Of a stretch of 64,000 nucleotides of DNA, positions 1 to 8,265 are shown in pieces. The position numbers and the translations under genes were made by a program. Positions within the stretch are counted from its first letter, which is position 1. Every line of letters starts with the position of its first letter. This DNA is from an uncultured Rhizobium sp. GTDB lineage: Bacteria; Pseudomonadota; Alphaproteobacteria; Rhizobiales; Rhizobiaceae. The notes under the pieces are model-generated. The model was not told where the DNA came from. It made no database searches and saw only the letters and a program-made list of their open reading frames with translations. The stretch lies in NCBI GenBank assembly GCA_945952045.1, contig CAMFHE010000008.1, positions 62,001-126,000 of the forward strand. Reading direction: 5' to 3'.

Positions 1-42
1 ATTTCCAGGAAAAGTGGATACCGGCGTTCCACCGGGAAATGC
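1..42. repeat. Dispersed intergenic palindrome, copy 1 (cut by window edge)
   Basis: An imperfect palindrome of the form ATTTCC...GGAAATGC. Three further copies lie at 20691-20723, 22794-22893 and 45479-45522. Such short mosaic palindromes are scattered between genes in rhizobia (RIME-like), but I assign the class by appearance only. Confidence 0.6.
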
Positions 43-300
43 GACAAGAACAAGATTCAAGCTCAAGAGATAAAGTGCCGGGGATGCCCGATCAAGGGCG
101 CAAGCCAGCGCGGCCAAGGCTTGCGCGAAGCTTGTCCGTCAATCGCCTGTGGATTTCGCGATCACATTCTGACCACATTGATGAAGGAATTGTTGCCCTG
201 CCTTTGCCGGTCGTTTACAAACGCGACCGCTGGCCAGGGAGCGCTCCCGTTGCCGGCGCACGCCCGTTTGATGAACCCTTTCAAAGAATTGGTGAGATTG

Positions 301-702
301 ATGAAGCTTGCCGCGCCTGTCGCAATCGTTGTCGCATTTCCGTTTCTAACCATCGCCACGCCCGGCTTTGCCGTCGATGCGCGCATCGTCAAGCAGCTGG
401 AGGCGCTCGATCCCGATACGCGACTGGAGCAGGCCTGCGACACCGAAGCCATGGCGCGCATCAGCGCCGGCAAGGGCGGCTTCAAGGCCGACAAGGTCAT
501 CGCCTACACCTTTGCCGAGCCCGAGCGGGAAGGCGATTCGCTGACGGCGCCGGGCGCCGTGTTCCGCAGCCGCGGCGAATGGTATCGCCTGTCCTTCAAT
601 TGCCTGACCGGTCCCAAGCGCGTCAACGTCCGCAGCTTCGATTACGAAGTCGGCAGCATCGTTCCGCGTGAAGAGTGGACCGAGAATTATCTCTACGACT
701 GA
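301..702 (+). CDS. DUF930 family exported protein
   Basis: A 133-residue protein of unknown function. The N-terminus has a hydrophobic signal-like stretch (about residues 3-25, ending at GFAVDA), so it is probably periplasmic. After it comes the DUF930-type core LEALDPDTRLEQACD and a second cysteine in FNCLTG; the two cysteines (in EQACD and FNCL) could pair. The frame stays open back to 121, but the upstream part reads like untranslated DNA. I chose the ATG at 301 because it directly precedes the signal peptide and follows a GGTGAG-like ribosome site. The family is largely rhizobial and has no proven role. The start is uncertain; 271 is an alternative. Confidence 0.65.
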   Translation: MKLAAPVAIVVAFPFLTIATPGFAVDARIVKQLEALDPDTRLEQACDTEAMARISAGKGGFKADKVIAYTFAEPEREGDSLTAPGAVFRSRGEWYRLSFNCLTGPKRVNVRSFDYEVGSIVPREEWTENYLYD

Positions 703-802
703 TTGTCGCGCCTGCGCGCAACACCATAAATCGGCCGATTTGCGCTCGCATTCCAGCCGGGAACTGGCTCATACGCCATCGTTGTCGTCACCGGGGTCAT
801 CC

Positions 803-1597
803 ATGTTTCGTGCCGTTGCCTGTCTTTCGCTGCTTGCCGCGCTGGCGCTTCCGGTTCGGGCGACGGAGCTTGCGCCATCGGCCGTGACGCCGACCGTGAC
901 CAAGCCGAATATCGCCAAGCCCAAATCGAACGGCGGCGCGGGTCTGGTCGAGCCGAAACTGACGGTGCCGAAGGGTGGTAATGTCGTTCGCGTGGCGCTG
1001 ACCTTCGATGCCTGCATGGGCAAGACGGATCTGCGCATCCTCGATACGCTGATCAATGAGAACGTTCCCGCCACACTGTTCGTCACCGCGCGCTGGCTGA
1101 AGCACAACCCGCAGGCGCTTTCCCGCATCGTGGCGAGGCCGGATCTGTTCGAGCTGGAAAATCACGGCGAGAACCACATTCCCGCCGTCGACCGCCCGGT
1201 CAGCATTTACGGCATCCCCGCCGCCGGCTCCCCGGAAGCGGTGGCGAAGGAAGTGCAGTACGGCGCTGCCGCCATCCGCGCCGCGACCGGCCTCGAATCG
1301 CATTGGTTCCGGGGTGCCACGGCGCGCTACAGCCCGTCCTCCATCGCCGCCATCCGCGCCATGGGTTTCGAGATCGGCGGCTATTCCGTCAATGGCGATG
1401 GCGGCTCGCTGCTCGGCGCGCGCGAAACGGAAAAGCACATCGCGTCTGCCAGGGACGGTGACGTGGTCATCGCCCACATCAACCAGCCGACCCACGCCGC
1501 CGGCGATGGCGTCGTCAAGGGCATCCTCAAGCTGAAAGCCCGTGGCGTTCAGTTCGTCCGCTTGTCCGATGTCCCGCCAAGCCCGCCGGGGAATTGA
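803..1597 (+). CDS. Exported polysaccharide deacetylase (NodB/CE4 fold)
   Basis: A 264-residue protein with a signal peptide (about residues 1-20) followed by a polysaccharide deacetylase domain. The first metal motif reads TFDACMG instead of the common TFDDG, so the catalytic-base aspartate is kept but the second aspartate is replaced. The metal-binding histidine pair is present as NHGENH (H-x3-H). Known relatives remove acetyl groups from N-acetylated sugars in cell wall or exopolysaccharide; the substrate here is unknown. The ATG at 803 is chosen because it starts the signal peptide, although the frame is open upstream to 668. The gene ends 3 bp before the convergent oxidoreductase gene. 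Confidence 0.8.
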   Translation: MFRAVACLSLLAALALPVRATELAPSAVTPTVTKPNIAKPKSNGGAGLVEPKLTVPKGGNVVRVALTFDACMGKTDLRILDTLINENVPATLFVTARWLKHNPQALSRIVARPDLFELENHGENHIPAVDRPVSIYGIPAAGSPEAVAKEVQYGAAAIRAATGLESHWFRGATARYSPSSIAAIRAMGFEIGGYSVNGDGGSLLGARETEKHIASARDGDVVIAHINQPTHAAGDGVVKGILKLKARGVQFVRLSDVPPSPPGN

Positions 1598-1600
1598 TCC

Positions 1601-2848
1601 TCAGCCAGGCGAGGGCCGGTCCAGCGCGAAATCATCGAACCAGTTGCGCCAGTCGCCGCGTGCGAAAGCGCCGGCCATCTGCGCCGCCATATAGGAAAAG
1701 GTGATGCCGTTGCCGCCGTAACCATAGGCGGCGAAAAGGCTTTGCGTGCCCGGCACGCGGCCGATCAGCGGCAGGCCGTCCTCCGTTTCCCCGAAGGCGC
1801 CGCACCAGGCATGCGACAGCACCGGCCGCGCCGCCGGCCAGAGGCGTTGCAGCTTTTCGCTGAGGGCTTGCGCCTTTGCCGGCAGTTTGGCGTCGCGCAA
1901 GGTCGGGTCGTCGATCGCCTCGTCCTCGCCGCCGATGACGATGCGGTTGTCGACGGTGGTGCGCATGTAAAGATAGGGCTCGCTCGCCTCCCAGATCAGC
2001 GCCCGTTCCGGCCACAGCGCGTCCGCCGGCTGCGGTTCGGTGGCGACGGCCCAGCTGGAGGCGATGCGGTGGATCTCCGGCATAACGAAACCCGGCATCA
2101 CATAGCCGGTTGCGAGCACCACATGGCGCGCCTCGATCACGTATGGCGTATCGGTCTCCACCGTCACCCGGCCGCCTTCCTCGTGAAAGGCGGTCGCCGT
2201 GGCGTCGATCAGCCGGGCTCCGTGCGCGGCAGACCAGTGCAGGAGTCCCCAGGCCATGCGCAACGGATCGGCCTCGGCCGAACCCGGCGAATGGATGGCG
2301 CCGGCGCGGTGGATGCCGAAAAGCGCGGCAAGCTCCGCCGATGGCAGGAAGCGGCCGGGAAGACCGGCGCGCTCGCGCAGCAGCATCTCCTCGATCAGGC
2401 TGTCCGGCGCCTGCTCCTCGCCGGTGATGTAAAGCGTGGGGCGCGGGCGGAAAGCGCAGTCGATGCCGAGCGAGGCCATCAGCGTCGAAAGCCCTGAAAC
2501 TGCCGCATGGCTGCGGCGATAGATGGCCGAGGCGCGCTCGAAACCGTAATAGCCGGCAAGCTCGGTCAGCGGCGCGTCGATTTCCCATTCCAGCATGGCG
2601 GTGCTGGCCGAGGTGCTGCCGAGGCCGGGGCGCTCGCGGTCGATGACGCAGACCGAAAACCCGAGCGCTGTGAGGTTTTGCGCCGTCAGCGCGCCGGTGA
2701 TACCGCCGCCGATGATGGCCACATCCACCTTGAAACTGTCTTCGAACGCCTGGGAGCGCGGCCGCCTTGCCTCGCCGCCCCAGGGCGAGCGGCCGCCGAC
2801 GAGATCGCTATGGCTGGTATCGGTGAAGTCGAACGGGGCATGGTCCAA
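1601..2848 (-). CDS. FAD-dependent oxidoreductase (DAO family)
   Basis: A 415-residue flavoprotein of the D-amino-acid oxidase / glycine oxidase type. It begins with a short leader and then the dinucleotide-binding motif VAIIGGGITGALTA, followed by the FAD-contacting DRERPGLGSTSAST. The C-terminal flavin motif YGYGGNGITFS is typical of this family. The substrate, probably an amine, cannot be read from sequence. The start is an unusual TTG at 2848, placed behind an AGGAG ribosome site with a 6-nt spacer; no ATG fits better, and longer starts run into the neighbouring gene. The gene lies 38 bp downstream of the AI-2E-type permease on the same strand and may be co-transcribed with it. Confidence 0.8.
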   Translation of the reverse strand: MDHAPFDFTDTSHSDLVGGRSPWGGEARRPRSQAFEDSFKVDVAIIGGGITGALTAQNLTALGFSVCVIDRERPGLGSTSASTAMLEWEIDAPLTELAGYYGFERASAIYRRSHAAVSGLSTLMASLGIDCAFRPRPTLYITGEEQAPDSLIEEMLLRERAGLPGRFLPSAELAALFGIHRAGAIHSPGSAEADPLRMAWGLLHWSAAHGARLIDATATAFHEEGGRVTVETDTPYVIEARHVVLATGYVMPGFVMPEIHRIASSWAVATEPQPADALWPERALIWEASEPYLYMRTTVDNRIVIGGEDEAIDDPTLRDAKLPAKAQALSEKLQRLWPAARPVLSHAWCGAFGETEDGLPLIGRVPGTQSLFAAYGYGGNGITFSYMAAQMAGAFARGDWRNWFDDFALDRPSPG

Positions 2849-2886
2849 ATGAACGCTCCTGGGATACGCTTCGGGGGATATGAAGG

Positions 2887-4023
2887 TCAGCCCGGCAGAT
2901 GCGGTGTCGGCCGGTCGTCGGGCAGGGTCTCGTTGATGATGGTCATGACGATCAGCGACAGGGGCAGGGCGAGCATGGCGCCCACGGCCCCCCACATCCA
3001 GCTCCAGAAGATGATGGCGACGAAGATGATGAACGGGTTCATCTCCAGCCGCTTGCCCATGACGCCGGGAATGACGAGGTTTTCGGTGACGAGGTGGACG
3101 AGGAAGAAGGCGAGCGCCGGCAGCACCCCGAGGATCAGTGTTTCATGCGAGAGAATGCCGGCGGCCCCCAGCGACAGCGTCATCAGTGCGAAGCCGAGAT
3201 AGGGCACGAAGCTGGAGATGAAGGCAAAGACGCCCCAGAGCACGGGCATAGACAGGCCGCCGAAATAGGCGATGACGGTCACGACTCCTCCGATGGAGGC
3301 ATAGACCAGTGCTGCGGTGGCGAAGTAGAAGCCGAGCGCTTGCTCGATGGCATTGAGGATGCGGATCGCTGTCAGCCGCTTTTCCCGGTCGCGGAATGCC
3401 ATGATCAGCGCCTTGCGCAGGTGGATACGGCCCATGAGGAAGAGCAGCAAGGCGGCGAAGAAGATCAGGGCCTGCACCAGCGCCGGCGTCAGCCCGGCCG
3501 CCAGCAATTGGAGCACGCTGCCGGTATTGGCCAACAGTCCTTCCATCGACACCGGACCGCTGCTGAACGATGCCGGCGTGATGCGCAGCCATTCGATGCG
3601 TTGCAGGTAGGGCATGATCCGCTCGACCGCGCCCTGCACCATATCCGGCGCGCTCTGCGCCAGCGCCGCGACCGGTTCGGCCAGCGCATTGACGATCAGG
3701 AAGACGCCGAGACCGAACAGGGTCGACAGGAAGATGGCGCTGAGCAGCGGCGGAACGCCGATCTTGTGCAGCTTGTCGGCTGCAAGGCCGAGGATGAGGC
3801 CGACGATCACCGCCAGCGTGATCGGCATCAGCACCGCCGACATCGTGTAGACAACGGTCAGTACCGCGATGGTGAACAGGCCGATGACCGACCAGATCCT
3901 GGCCAGGTCGAGATTGTCCCTCTCGATGCGGACATAGACCGGCTTGGTCTCTTGCCTCTCGCCGCTGCGTGCCGGCTCCGCAAGCGGCTGCACCTGCGCC
4001 GTGCGCTCCGGTTCGTATGCCAT
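2887..4023 (-). CDS. AI-2E family transporter (PerM-like permease)
   Basis: A 378-residue inner-membrane protein with a cytoplasmic N-terminal tail of about 40 residues and then seven to eight hydrophobic segments, starting at WSVIGLFTIAVL. The pair FVPYLG and the closing segment with GAVGAMLALPLSL are typical of the AI-2E transporter (PerM/TqsA) family. Members are linked to export of small molecules or to sodium/proton exchange, and the name is not proof of AI-2 transport. Length fits the family. It lies upstream of the FAD oxidoreductase on the same strand. Confidence 0.8.
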   Translation of the reverse strand: MAYEPERTAQVQPLAEPARSGERQETKPVYVRIERDNLDLARIWSVIGLFTIAVLTVVYTMSAVLMPITLAVIVGLILGLAADKLHKIGVPPLLSAIFLSTLFGLGVFLIVNALAEPVAALAQSAPDMVQGAVERIMPYLQRIEWLRITPASFSSGPVSMEGLLANTGSVLQLLAAGLTPALVQALIFFAALLLFLMGRIHLRKALIMAFRDREKRLTAIRILNAIEQALGFYFATAALVYASIGGVVTVIAYFGGLSMPVLWGVFAFISSFVPYLGFALMTLSLGAAGILSHETLILGVLPALAFFLVHLVTENLVIPGVMGKRLEMNPFIIFVAIIFWSWMWGAVGAMLALPLSLIVMTIINETLPDDRPTPHLPG

Positions 4024-4061
4024 GATCCGTTTCCCAGATGATCCTGCCTATGAATGCATGA

Positions 4062-4087
4062 AAGGCCCGCCGGTTCCGGCGGGCCTT
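4062..4087 (-). terminator. GC-rich hairpin after the VOC gene
   Basis: A near-perfect palindrome AAGGCCCGCCGG ... CCGGCGGGCCTT lies 28 bp past the stop of the VOC gene (minus strand). The T-tract is poor, so it may act as a weak terminator. Confidence 0.5.
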
Positions 4088-4115
4088 GAGGGGAGGCATG
4101 ATGGCGGGTGAGGGA

Positions 4116-5072
4116 TCAGGCGGTCAGCTTCAGCCCGATGCCCCAGGGATCGCGCAGCGACCAGACATCGCCGTCCTTCGTCGCCGCGATTTCGTGGGCC
4201 TCCAGCTTGCCAAGCGCCGCCTTCAGTGCGGCGGCGTCGTTGAAGCGCAGCGTATAGTCCGAAAGGCCGCTCATATTGTCGCTGCGCGCGCTTGCGCCAC
4301 GGCTGTTCCAGATATTGGCGGCGACGTGATGGTGATAGTCGCCGGTGGCGAAGAAGCTGGCGCCGGGATAGGTCGCCATCATCTTCAGGCCGAGCACGTC
4401 GCGGTAGAAGGCATTGGCCTGCGGAATGTCGCCGACCTGCAGATGGATATGGCCGATGGCCGACCCCTCCGCCATGCCGCCCCAGGCGTCGGTGGGCGCG
4501 CTTTCGTAAAGCGCCTGCAGGTCGAGGCGGCGGGTGTCCATCTCGACGGTGCCGTCGGGATTGAAGCTCCAGGATTCGTGCGGACGGTCGGCATAGATCT
4601 CGATGCCGTTGCCTTCGGGATCGGAAAGATAGATCGCTTCGCTGACCAGATGGTCGGACGCGCCGTCGAGCGTGACGTTGTTGTGCGCGGCATGGCGCAG
4701 CCAGCGCGCCAGTTCTGTGCGGCTCGGCATCAGGAAAGCGGTGTGGAACAGGCCGGCGGCGTTGCGGGGCGCTGCGCGCACATCGCCGCGTGTCGTCAGC
4801 GTCAGCAGCGGCACGCCGCCGGCGCCGAGAACCTCGCCGCTCATGCTTTTGTCCAGCACCGACATACCGAGCATGGTCTGGTAATAGGAAGACACGGTCG
4901 GCAGGTCGCCGACGACGAGATGGGATTGGCCGACATAGGCCGGCCGGGTCAGGGCATAGGAAGGGCTTGGCATGGTTTTCACATCCGTGCTGCTGAGGGC
5001 GGGGGAAGCGCCGGCCGCAACCGCGCCCGCCGCCGCAAGGGTCAGAAATCCGCGTCTGTCGAGTTCGGTCAT
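4116..5072 (-). CDS. Tat-exported VOC (glyoxalase / extradiol dioxygenase-like) protein
   Basis: A 318-residue protein with a twin-arginine leader (DRRGFLTLAAAG, residues 4-15), so it is likely exported folded. The mature part holds two vicinal-oxygen-chelate domains. The first begins at VGQSHLVVGDL; the second at IGHIHLQVGDI, with DYHHHVAANIW further on supplying a metal-ligand histidine. The arrangement is that of catechol-2,3-dioxygenase-like proteins, but the substrate is unknown. The start ATG at 5072 has a clear AAGGAG site 9 nt upstream and exactly precedes the Tat signal; the frame is open further upstream without support. Export of a VOC protein is less common than a cytoplasmic one. 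Confidence 0.8.
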   Translation of the reverse strand: MTELDRRGFLTLAAAGAVAAGASPALSSTDVKTMPSPSYALTRPAYVGQSHLVVGDLPTVSSYYQTMLGMSVLDKSMSGEVLGAGGVPLLTLTTRGDVRAAPRNAAGLFHTAFLMPSRTELARWLRHAAHNNVTLDGASDHLVSEAIYLSDPEGNGIEIYADRPHESWSFNPDGTVEMDTRRLDLQALYESAPTDAWGGMAEGSAIGHIHLQVGDIPQANAFYRDVLGLKMMATYPGASFFATGDYHHHVAANIWNSRGASARSDNMSGLSDYTLRFNDAAALKAALGKLEAHEIAATKDGDVWSLRDPWGIGLKLTA

Positions 5073-5251
5073 CTGGGAAGGCTCCTTAGCAACATAAGCA
5101 ATTCCAGCAAATTGCGGAGCGGTTTTGCGTCCGCAATTGCGTGAAACAAAGTTGCGTTGTTGAAGATATGGCTGATCGCCATTGTTCATGGAAGCCCGCG
5201 TTTCAGCGATGCATCGTCAACACGGCGTTGACGAAGGGATTTCACCGAAAC

Positions 5252-5265
5252 TTGATCGGGATCAA
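5252..5265 (+). promoter_or_regulatory. FNR/FixK-type box upstream of uspA-like gene
   Basis: The sequence TTGATCGGGATCAA is a perfect TTGAT-N4-ATCAA anaerobox. A -10-like TATTCT lies at 5289-5294, which puts the box centre about 42 bp before the predicted transcription start, the class II activator position for FNR/FixK proteins. Confidence 0.75.
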
Positions 5266-5330
5266 GGTGCAGATGGCCGCCGGGCCGCTATTCTATCCTT
5301 CAACGAAGACGAGCAGAAAAGGACAGGCCC

Positions 5331-5741
5331 ATGTACAGGAAAATCCTCGTTCCAATCGAAGTCGGCGCTCTGGACAAGGGAGAGCGCATCTTCCGCAAGG
5401 CGGCGTCGCTGCTCGACTCCGGCGGCGAGATCATCCTGCTCAACGTCGTCGAACAGGCACCCACCTATCTGATGCTCGATTTTCCCGCCGACCTCATCGA
5501 AGGCGCGATTTCCGATGCCCGCGACAAGCTGCAGGGGCTTTTGCTGAAGACCGGGCTTCCGGCGCGCATCCAGCTTCGCCAGGGTCCGCCGGCCCGAGAG
5601 ATCCTCGAGGCCGCCAAGGAACTAGGCGTCGATCTGATCGTCATCGCCTCGCACACGCCCGACTATACCAACTATTTCATCGGCGCGACGGCCGATCGCG
5701 TCGTGCGCCATGCCCAATGCTCGGTGCTGGTCGATCGCTGA
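5331..5741 (+). CDS. Universal stress protein (UspA family)
   Basis: A 136-residue single-domain Usp protein. It starts with the beta strand YRKILVPIEV and ends with GATADRVVRHAQCSVLV, the usual C-terminal UspA signature around the nucleotide-binding loop; the G-2X-G-9X-G ATP motif is only partly kept (SHTPDYTNYFIGAT). Usp proteins act in the cytoplasm in survival under energy or oxygen limitation. A perfect FNR/FixK box upstream predicts induction at low oxygen. The next gene, a DksA/TraR-type zinc-finger protein, starts 11 bp after the stop, so the two likely form one operon. Confidence 0.85.
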   Translation: MYRKILVPIEVGALDKGERIFRKAASLLDSGGEIILLNVVEQAPTYLMLDFPADLIEGAISDARDKLQGLLLKTGLPARIQLRQGPPAREILEAAKELGVDLIVIASHTPDYTNYFIGATADRVVRHAQCSVLVDR

Positions 5742-5752
5742 GGGAGCTGTCC

Positions 5753-6082
5753 GTGGATATCAGGCATTTCGAAGAACGTTTGCGCGCCCGTCACCGTGAA
5801 CTCGACATCCGGCTCGCCCGGATCGAGCGCGATTTTCAACAACCGCGCAATCCTGACGATGACGACCGGGCGCTGGAGCGCAACAATGACGAGGTGCTGG
5901 ACGATCTCGGTCAGCAGGGTGAGCAGGAATTGCGCGCCATCGACGCGGCGCTGGAGCGGATCGCCGCCGGCAGTTTCGGACGCTGCACCCATTGCGGCGA
6001 GCCGATTGCCGAAGCGCGTCTCGAAGCGGTGCCGCTCACCCCGTTCTGCGAGCGCTGCGCGCGCGAACTCGAAAGCGATTGA
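5753..6082 (+). CDS. DksA/TraR family C4 zinc-finger protein
   Basis: A 109-residue protein with an N-terminal helical, probably coiled-coil half (residues 5-70, rich in R/E/D) and a C-terminal four-cysteine zinc finger (C78, C81, C99, C102; CTHCGEP...CERC). This is the DksA/TraR plan, in which the coiled coil enters the RNA polymerase secondary channel. The acidic tip resembles DksA only loosely, so the effect on transcription is uncertain. The start is a GTG at 5753 with GGGAG 7 nt upstream, directly behind the Usp gene. Shared control by the FNR/FixK box is likely. It ends flush against the convergent Sel1-repeat gene. Confidence 0.8.
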   Translation: MDIRHFEERLRARHRELDIRLARIERDFQQPRNPDDDDRALERNNDEVLDDLGQQGEQELRAIDAALERIAAGSFGRCTHCGEPIAEARLEAVPLTPFCERCARELESD

Positions 6083-7462
6083 TCATTCGGCGGTCGCGCC
6101 ATCCTCGCCATTGTCGCTGTTGAAGGCGGCTTTGGCGGCTTCCATGCTTTCCGATCCGAACCGGCCGGAAATGGCGCCGGAATAGAATCCGTTGCGCTTG
6201 AGACGCTTCTGCAGGCTGGTGTAGAAATCCTTCGGCCATTCGATGCTGGGATCGTTCAGCTCGTCGAGCGTGCCTTGCTCGCCGCCGGTCAGGGCATGCA
6301 TGAAGAGTTCCGCCGCCTTGACGCCATTGACCGGGACGCCCGATCCCTCGCCATAGAGATAGGAGGCGTTGAGGAAGGCGAGCGTCTGGCCTTGCGCCAT
6401 CGCCTTTTCGTAATAGAGGCGCGCCTTGGTGAAATCCTGCTCGATGCCGGTGCCCTGATAATACATGACGCCGATATTGTTCTGCCCGTCGGGATCGCCG
6501 AGATCGGCGGCCTTCTTGTACCACTTCACCGCCTGGTTGATATTCTTCGCCAGACCGTCGCCCTGTTCGTAGGCATAGCCGATCTCGACCATCGACGCCG
6601 CTTCGCCGCCTTCGGCCGCCTTGCGGTGCCATTCGAGGATCTCCGTCTTGCGGTCGACGCCGTCCTCGAGGCCGGCCAACGCGAAGCCGAGATGGCTCAT
6701 GCCCGGCGCATAGCCAAGATCGGCCGCCTTGCGATACCAGTCGATCGCCTGCTTGGCGTCCGGCTCGATGCCTTCGGTATTGTCGAACAGCCCGCCGAGC
6801 GCATCCATGGCCTCGACTTCGCCGAGATCGGCCGCGGTTTTGAGGATGGCCATGGCCGTGTGAACGTCGGCATCGACGCCCGTGCCATCGCGGTAGGCAA
6901 GGCCAAGCGCGGTGATCGCCGGCGGATATTTCGCATCGGCCGCGATCTTGAAATAGGCCGCCGCCCGGGCAAAATCCTTCGTCGCGCCGCGACCGTCGCG
7001 GTAGAGAACGCCGAGATCGTAAGCGGCGACCGGTGCGCCGGCTGCTGCTGCCTTCGAGTAGAGGTCGAAGGCCTTTTTCGGATCGGCGGCCACGCCGTCA
7101 CCCTTGTCGTAAAGCTTGCCGAGATGGCCGGCGGCATCCGCATAACCGGCCTCCGAGGCTTTGGCGAACGCCTCCTGCGCCTCCTTGAAGCGCTTTGCCG
7201 CAAGATAGGCGCGGCCGAGCTCGAAACGATAACGCGCCTCCGCCGCATTGTCCTTTACCGCAGCTTCGCAGGCGGCAATCGCCTTCGCGGCATCGGCGAT
7301 CTCGACGCCGGGAACAGTCGCCGGCTTTTGCGGATCGAAGCGGCTGGCGGCGAGGCTGTCGCACCCCTCGCCATTGCCGGCCGCAAGCGCGGGCGACGAA
7401 AAGGCGGCAAGCGCTGCGGCGAGCAGCAGGGGCGAGGCGGCCTTGCGGGCGTTCCATGCCAT
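6083..7462 (-). CDS. Exported Sel1/TPR-repeat protein
   Basis: A 459-residue protein with a signal peptide (about residues 1-28, cut after ALA-AG). After one TPR-like unit (AEARYRFELGRAYL) come about eight Sel1-like repeats of roughly 36 residues, recognisable by AxxxLGxLYxxGxGVxxDxxKA. The C-terminal stretch LKRNGFYSGAISGRFG resembles a short peptidoglycan-binding repeat. Such proteins act as periplasmic scaffolds in envelope or exopolysaccharide control in rhizobia (compare ExoR, which is shorter). The partner is unknown. It is convergent with the DksA-like gene without any gap. Confidence 0.75.
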   Translation of the reverse strand: MAWNARKAASPLLLAAALAAFSSPALAAGNGEGCDSLAASRFDPQKPATVPGVEIADAAKAIAACEAAVKDNAAEARYRFELGRAYLAAKRFKEAQEAFAKASEAGYADAAGHLGKLYDKGDGVAADPKKAFDLYSKAAAAGAPVAAYDLGVLYRDGRGATKDFARAAAYFKIAADAKYPPAITALGLAYRDGTGVDADVHTAMAILKTAADLGEVEAMDALGGLFDNTEGIEPDAKQAIDWYRKAADLGYAPGMSHLGFALAGLEDGVDRKTEILEWHRKAAEGGEAASMVEIGYAYEQGDGLAKNINQAVKWYKKAADLGDPDGQNNIGVMYYQGTGIEQDFTKARLYYEKAMAQGQTLAFLNASYLYGEGSGVPVNGVKAAELFMHALTGGEQGTLDELNDPSIEWPKDFYTSLQKRLKRNGFYSGAISGRFGSESMEAAKAAFNSDNGEDGATAE

Positions 7463-7612
7463 GGGATGTTCCTCTTGAAGCCTGCGGTAATGAGCGTTGA
7501 CCCATCATCGCCGATTCGCAAGCGCAAGGCAGGAGGCTGGTGGAAGTGTTTCGGGGGAATACCCGGTTTATTTTTGGGGGTGTGGGGAATTTCCTCTCAC
7601 CCGCCCCTGACG

Positions 7613-7638
7613 CCTTCTCCCCGCATTCGGGGAGAAGG
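7613..7638. repeat. Palindromic repeat CCTTCTCCCC / GGGGAGAAGG, copy 1
   Basis: A perfect 10-bp inverted repeat with a 6-nt loop, beyond the 3' end of msrB and upstream of the Sel1-repeat gene. A second copy lies inside the GTA cluster at 42811-42834. It may be a mobile palindrome or a terminator. Confidence 0.6.
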
Positions 7639-7673
7639 GTCTGTCTGCTGACGGAAATGGCCGCCGCAAATGC

Positions 7674-8081
7674 TTATTTCGCCTCGAACACCATCGCATG
7701 ACCGTTCATGCAATAGCGCAGGCCGGTCGGCGGCGGGCCGTCGGGGAAGACGTGGCCGAGATGCGAATCGCAGGACGAGCAGCGGATTTCCGTGCGCACC
7801 ATGCCATGCGAGGTGTCGCGCAATTCCCGCACCGCGCCAGGCGTCACCTCCTGGAAAAAGCTCGGCCAGCCGCAGCCGGCGTCGAACTTGGTGTCCGACA
7901 GAAACAGCGGCGCATCGCAGGCGGCGCAGCGGTAGAGCCCCGGCTGGAAACTGTCCCAGTAAGGCCCGGTGAAGGCGCGCTCCGTGCCGTGTTCGCGCAT
8001 GATCTTGTACTGGATCGGCGTCAGCTGCTCGCGCCATTCGGCGTCGCTCTTCTCCACCTTGGAAATCGTCGTGTCGCTCAT
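7674..8081 (-). CDS. msrB: Peptide-methionine (R)-S-oxide reductase
   Basis: A 135-residue cytoplasmic enzyme that reduces methionine-R-sulfoxide in proteins. The zinc is held by C52, C55, C101 and C104 (CAAC and CSSC), and the catalytic cysteine is C124 in [10 protein letters not shown]. Most relatives have RYCVNSASL or similar here, so the loop after the catalytic cysteine is slightly unusual. The family motif GCGWPSFF is intact. The ATG at 8081 is preceded by GGAGG; the frame is open far upstream but without family sequence. It is transcribed away from mrpA, across a 184-bp shared promoter region. Confidence 0.9.
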   Translation of the reverse strand: MSDTTISKVEKSDAEWREQLTPIQYKIMREHGTERAFTGPYWDSFQPGLYRCAACDAPLFLSDTKFDAGCGWPSFFQEVTPGAVRELRDTSHGMVRTEIRCSSCDSHLGHVFPDGPPPTGLRYCMNGHAMVFEAK

Positions 8082-8265
8082 GGTCCGGCCTCCTTCACGG
8101 CTGGTGATGTCGCATAGATAGGCATGATGAGCGACCAAGACAATGTGGGACGGGTTACGGTTCGCCTCCGCCGAAAACGGTTGAGGGGGGCTGCCGATTA
8201 TCCTAATCAAGGGGCGCCGGATCTGCCCGAAACACGATAACCGAAACACGAAAGAAGGAGAGGGA

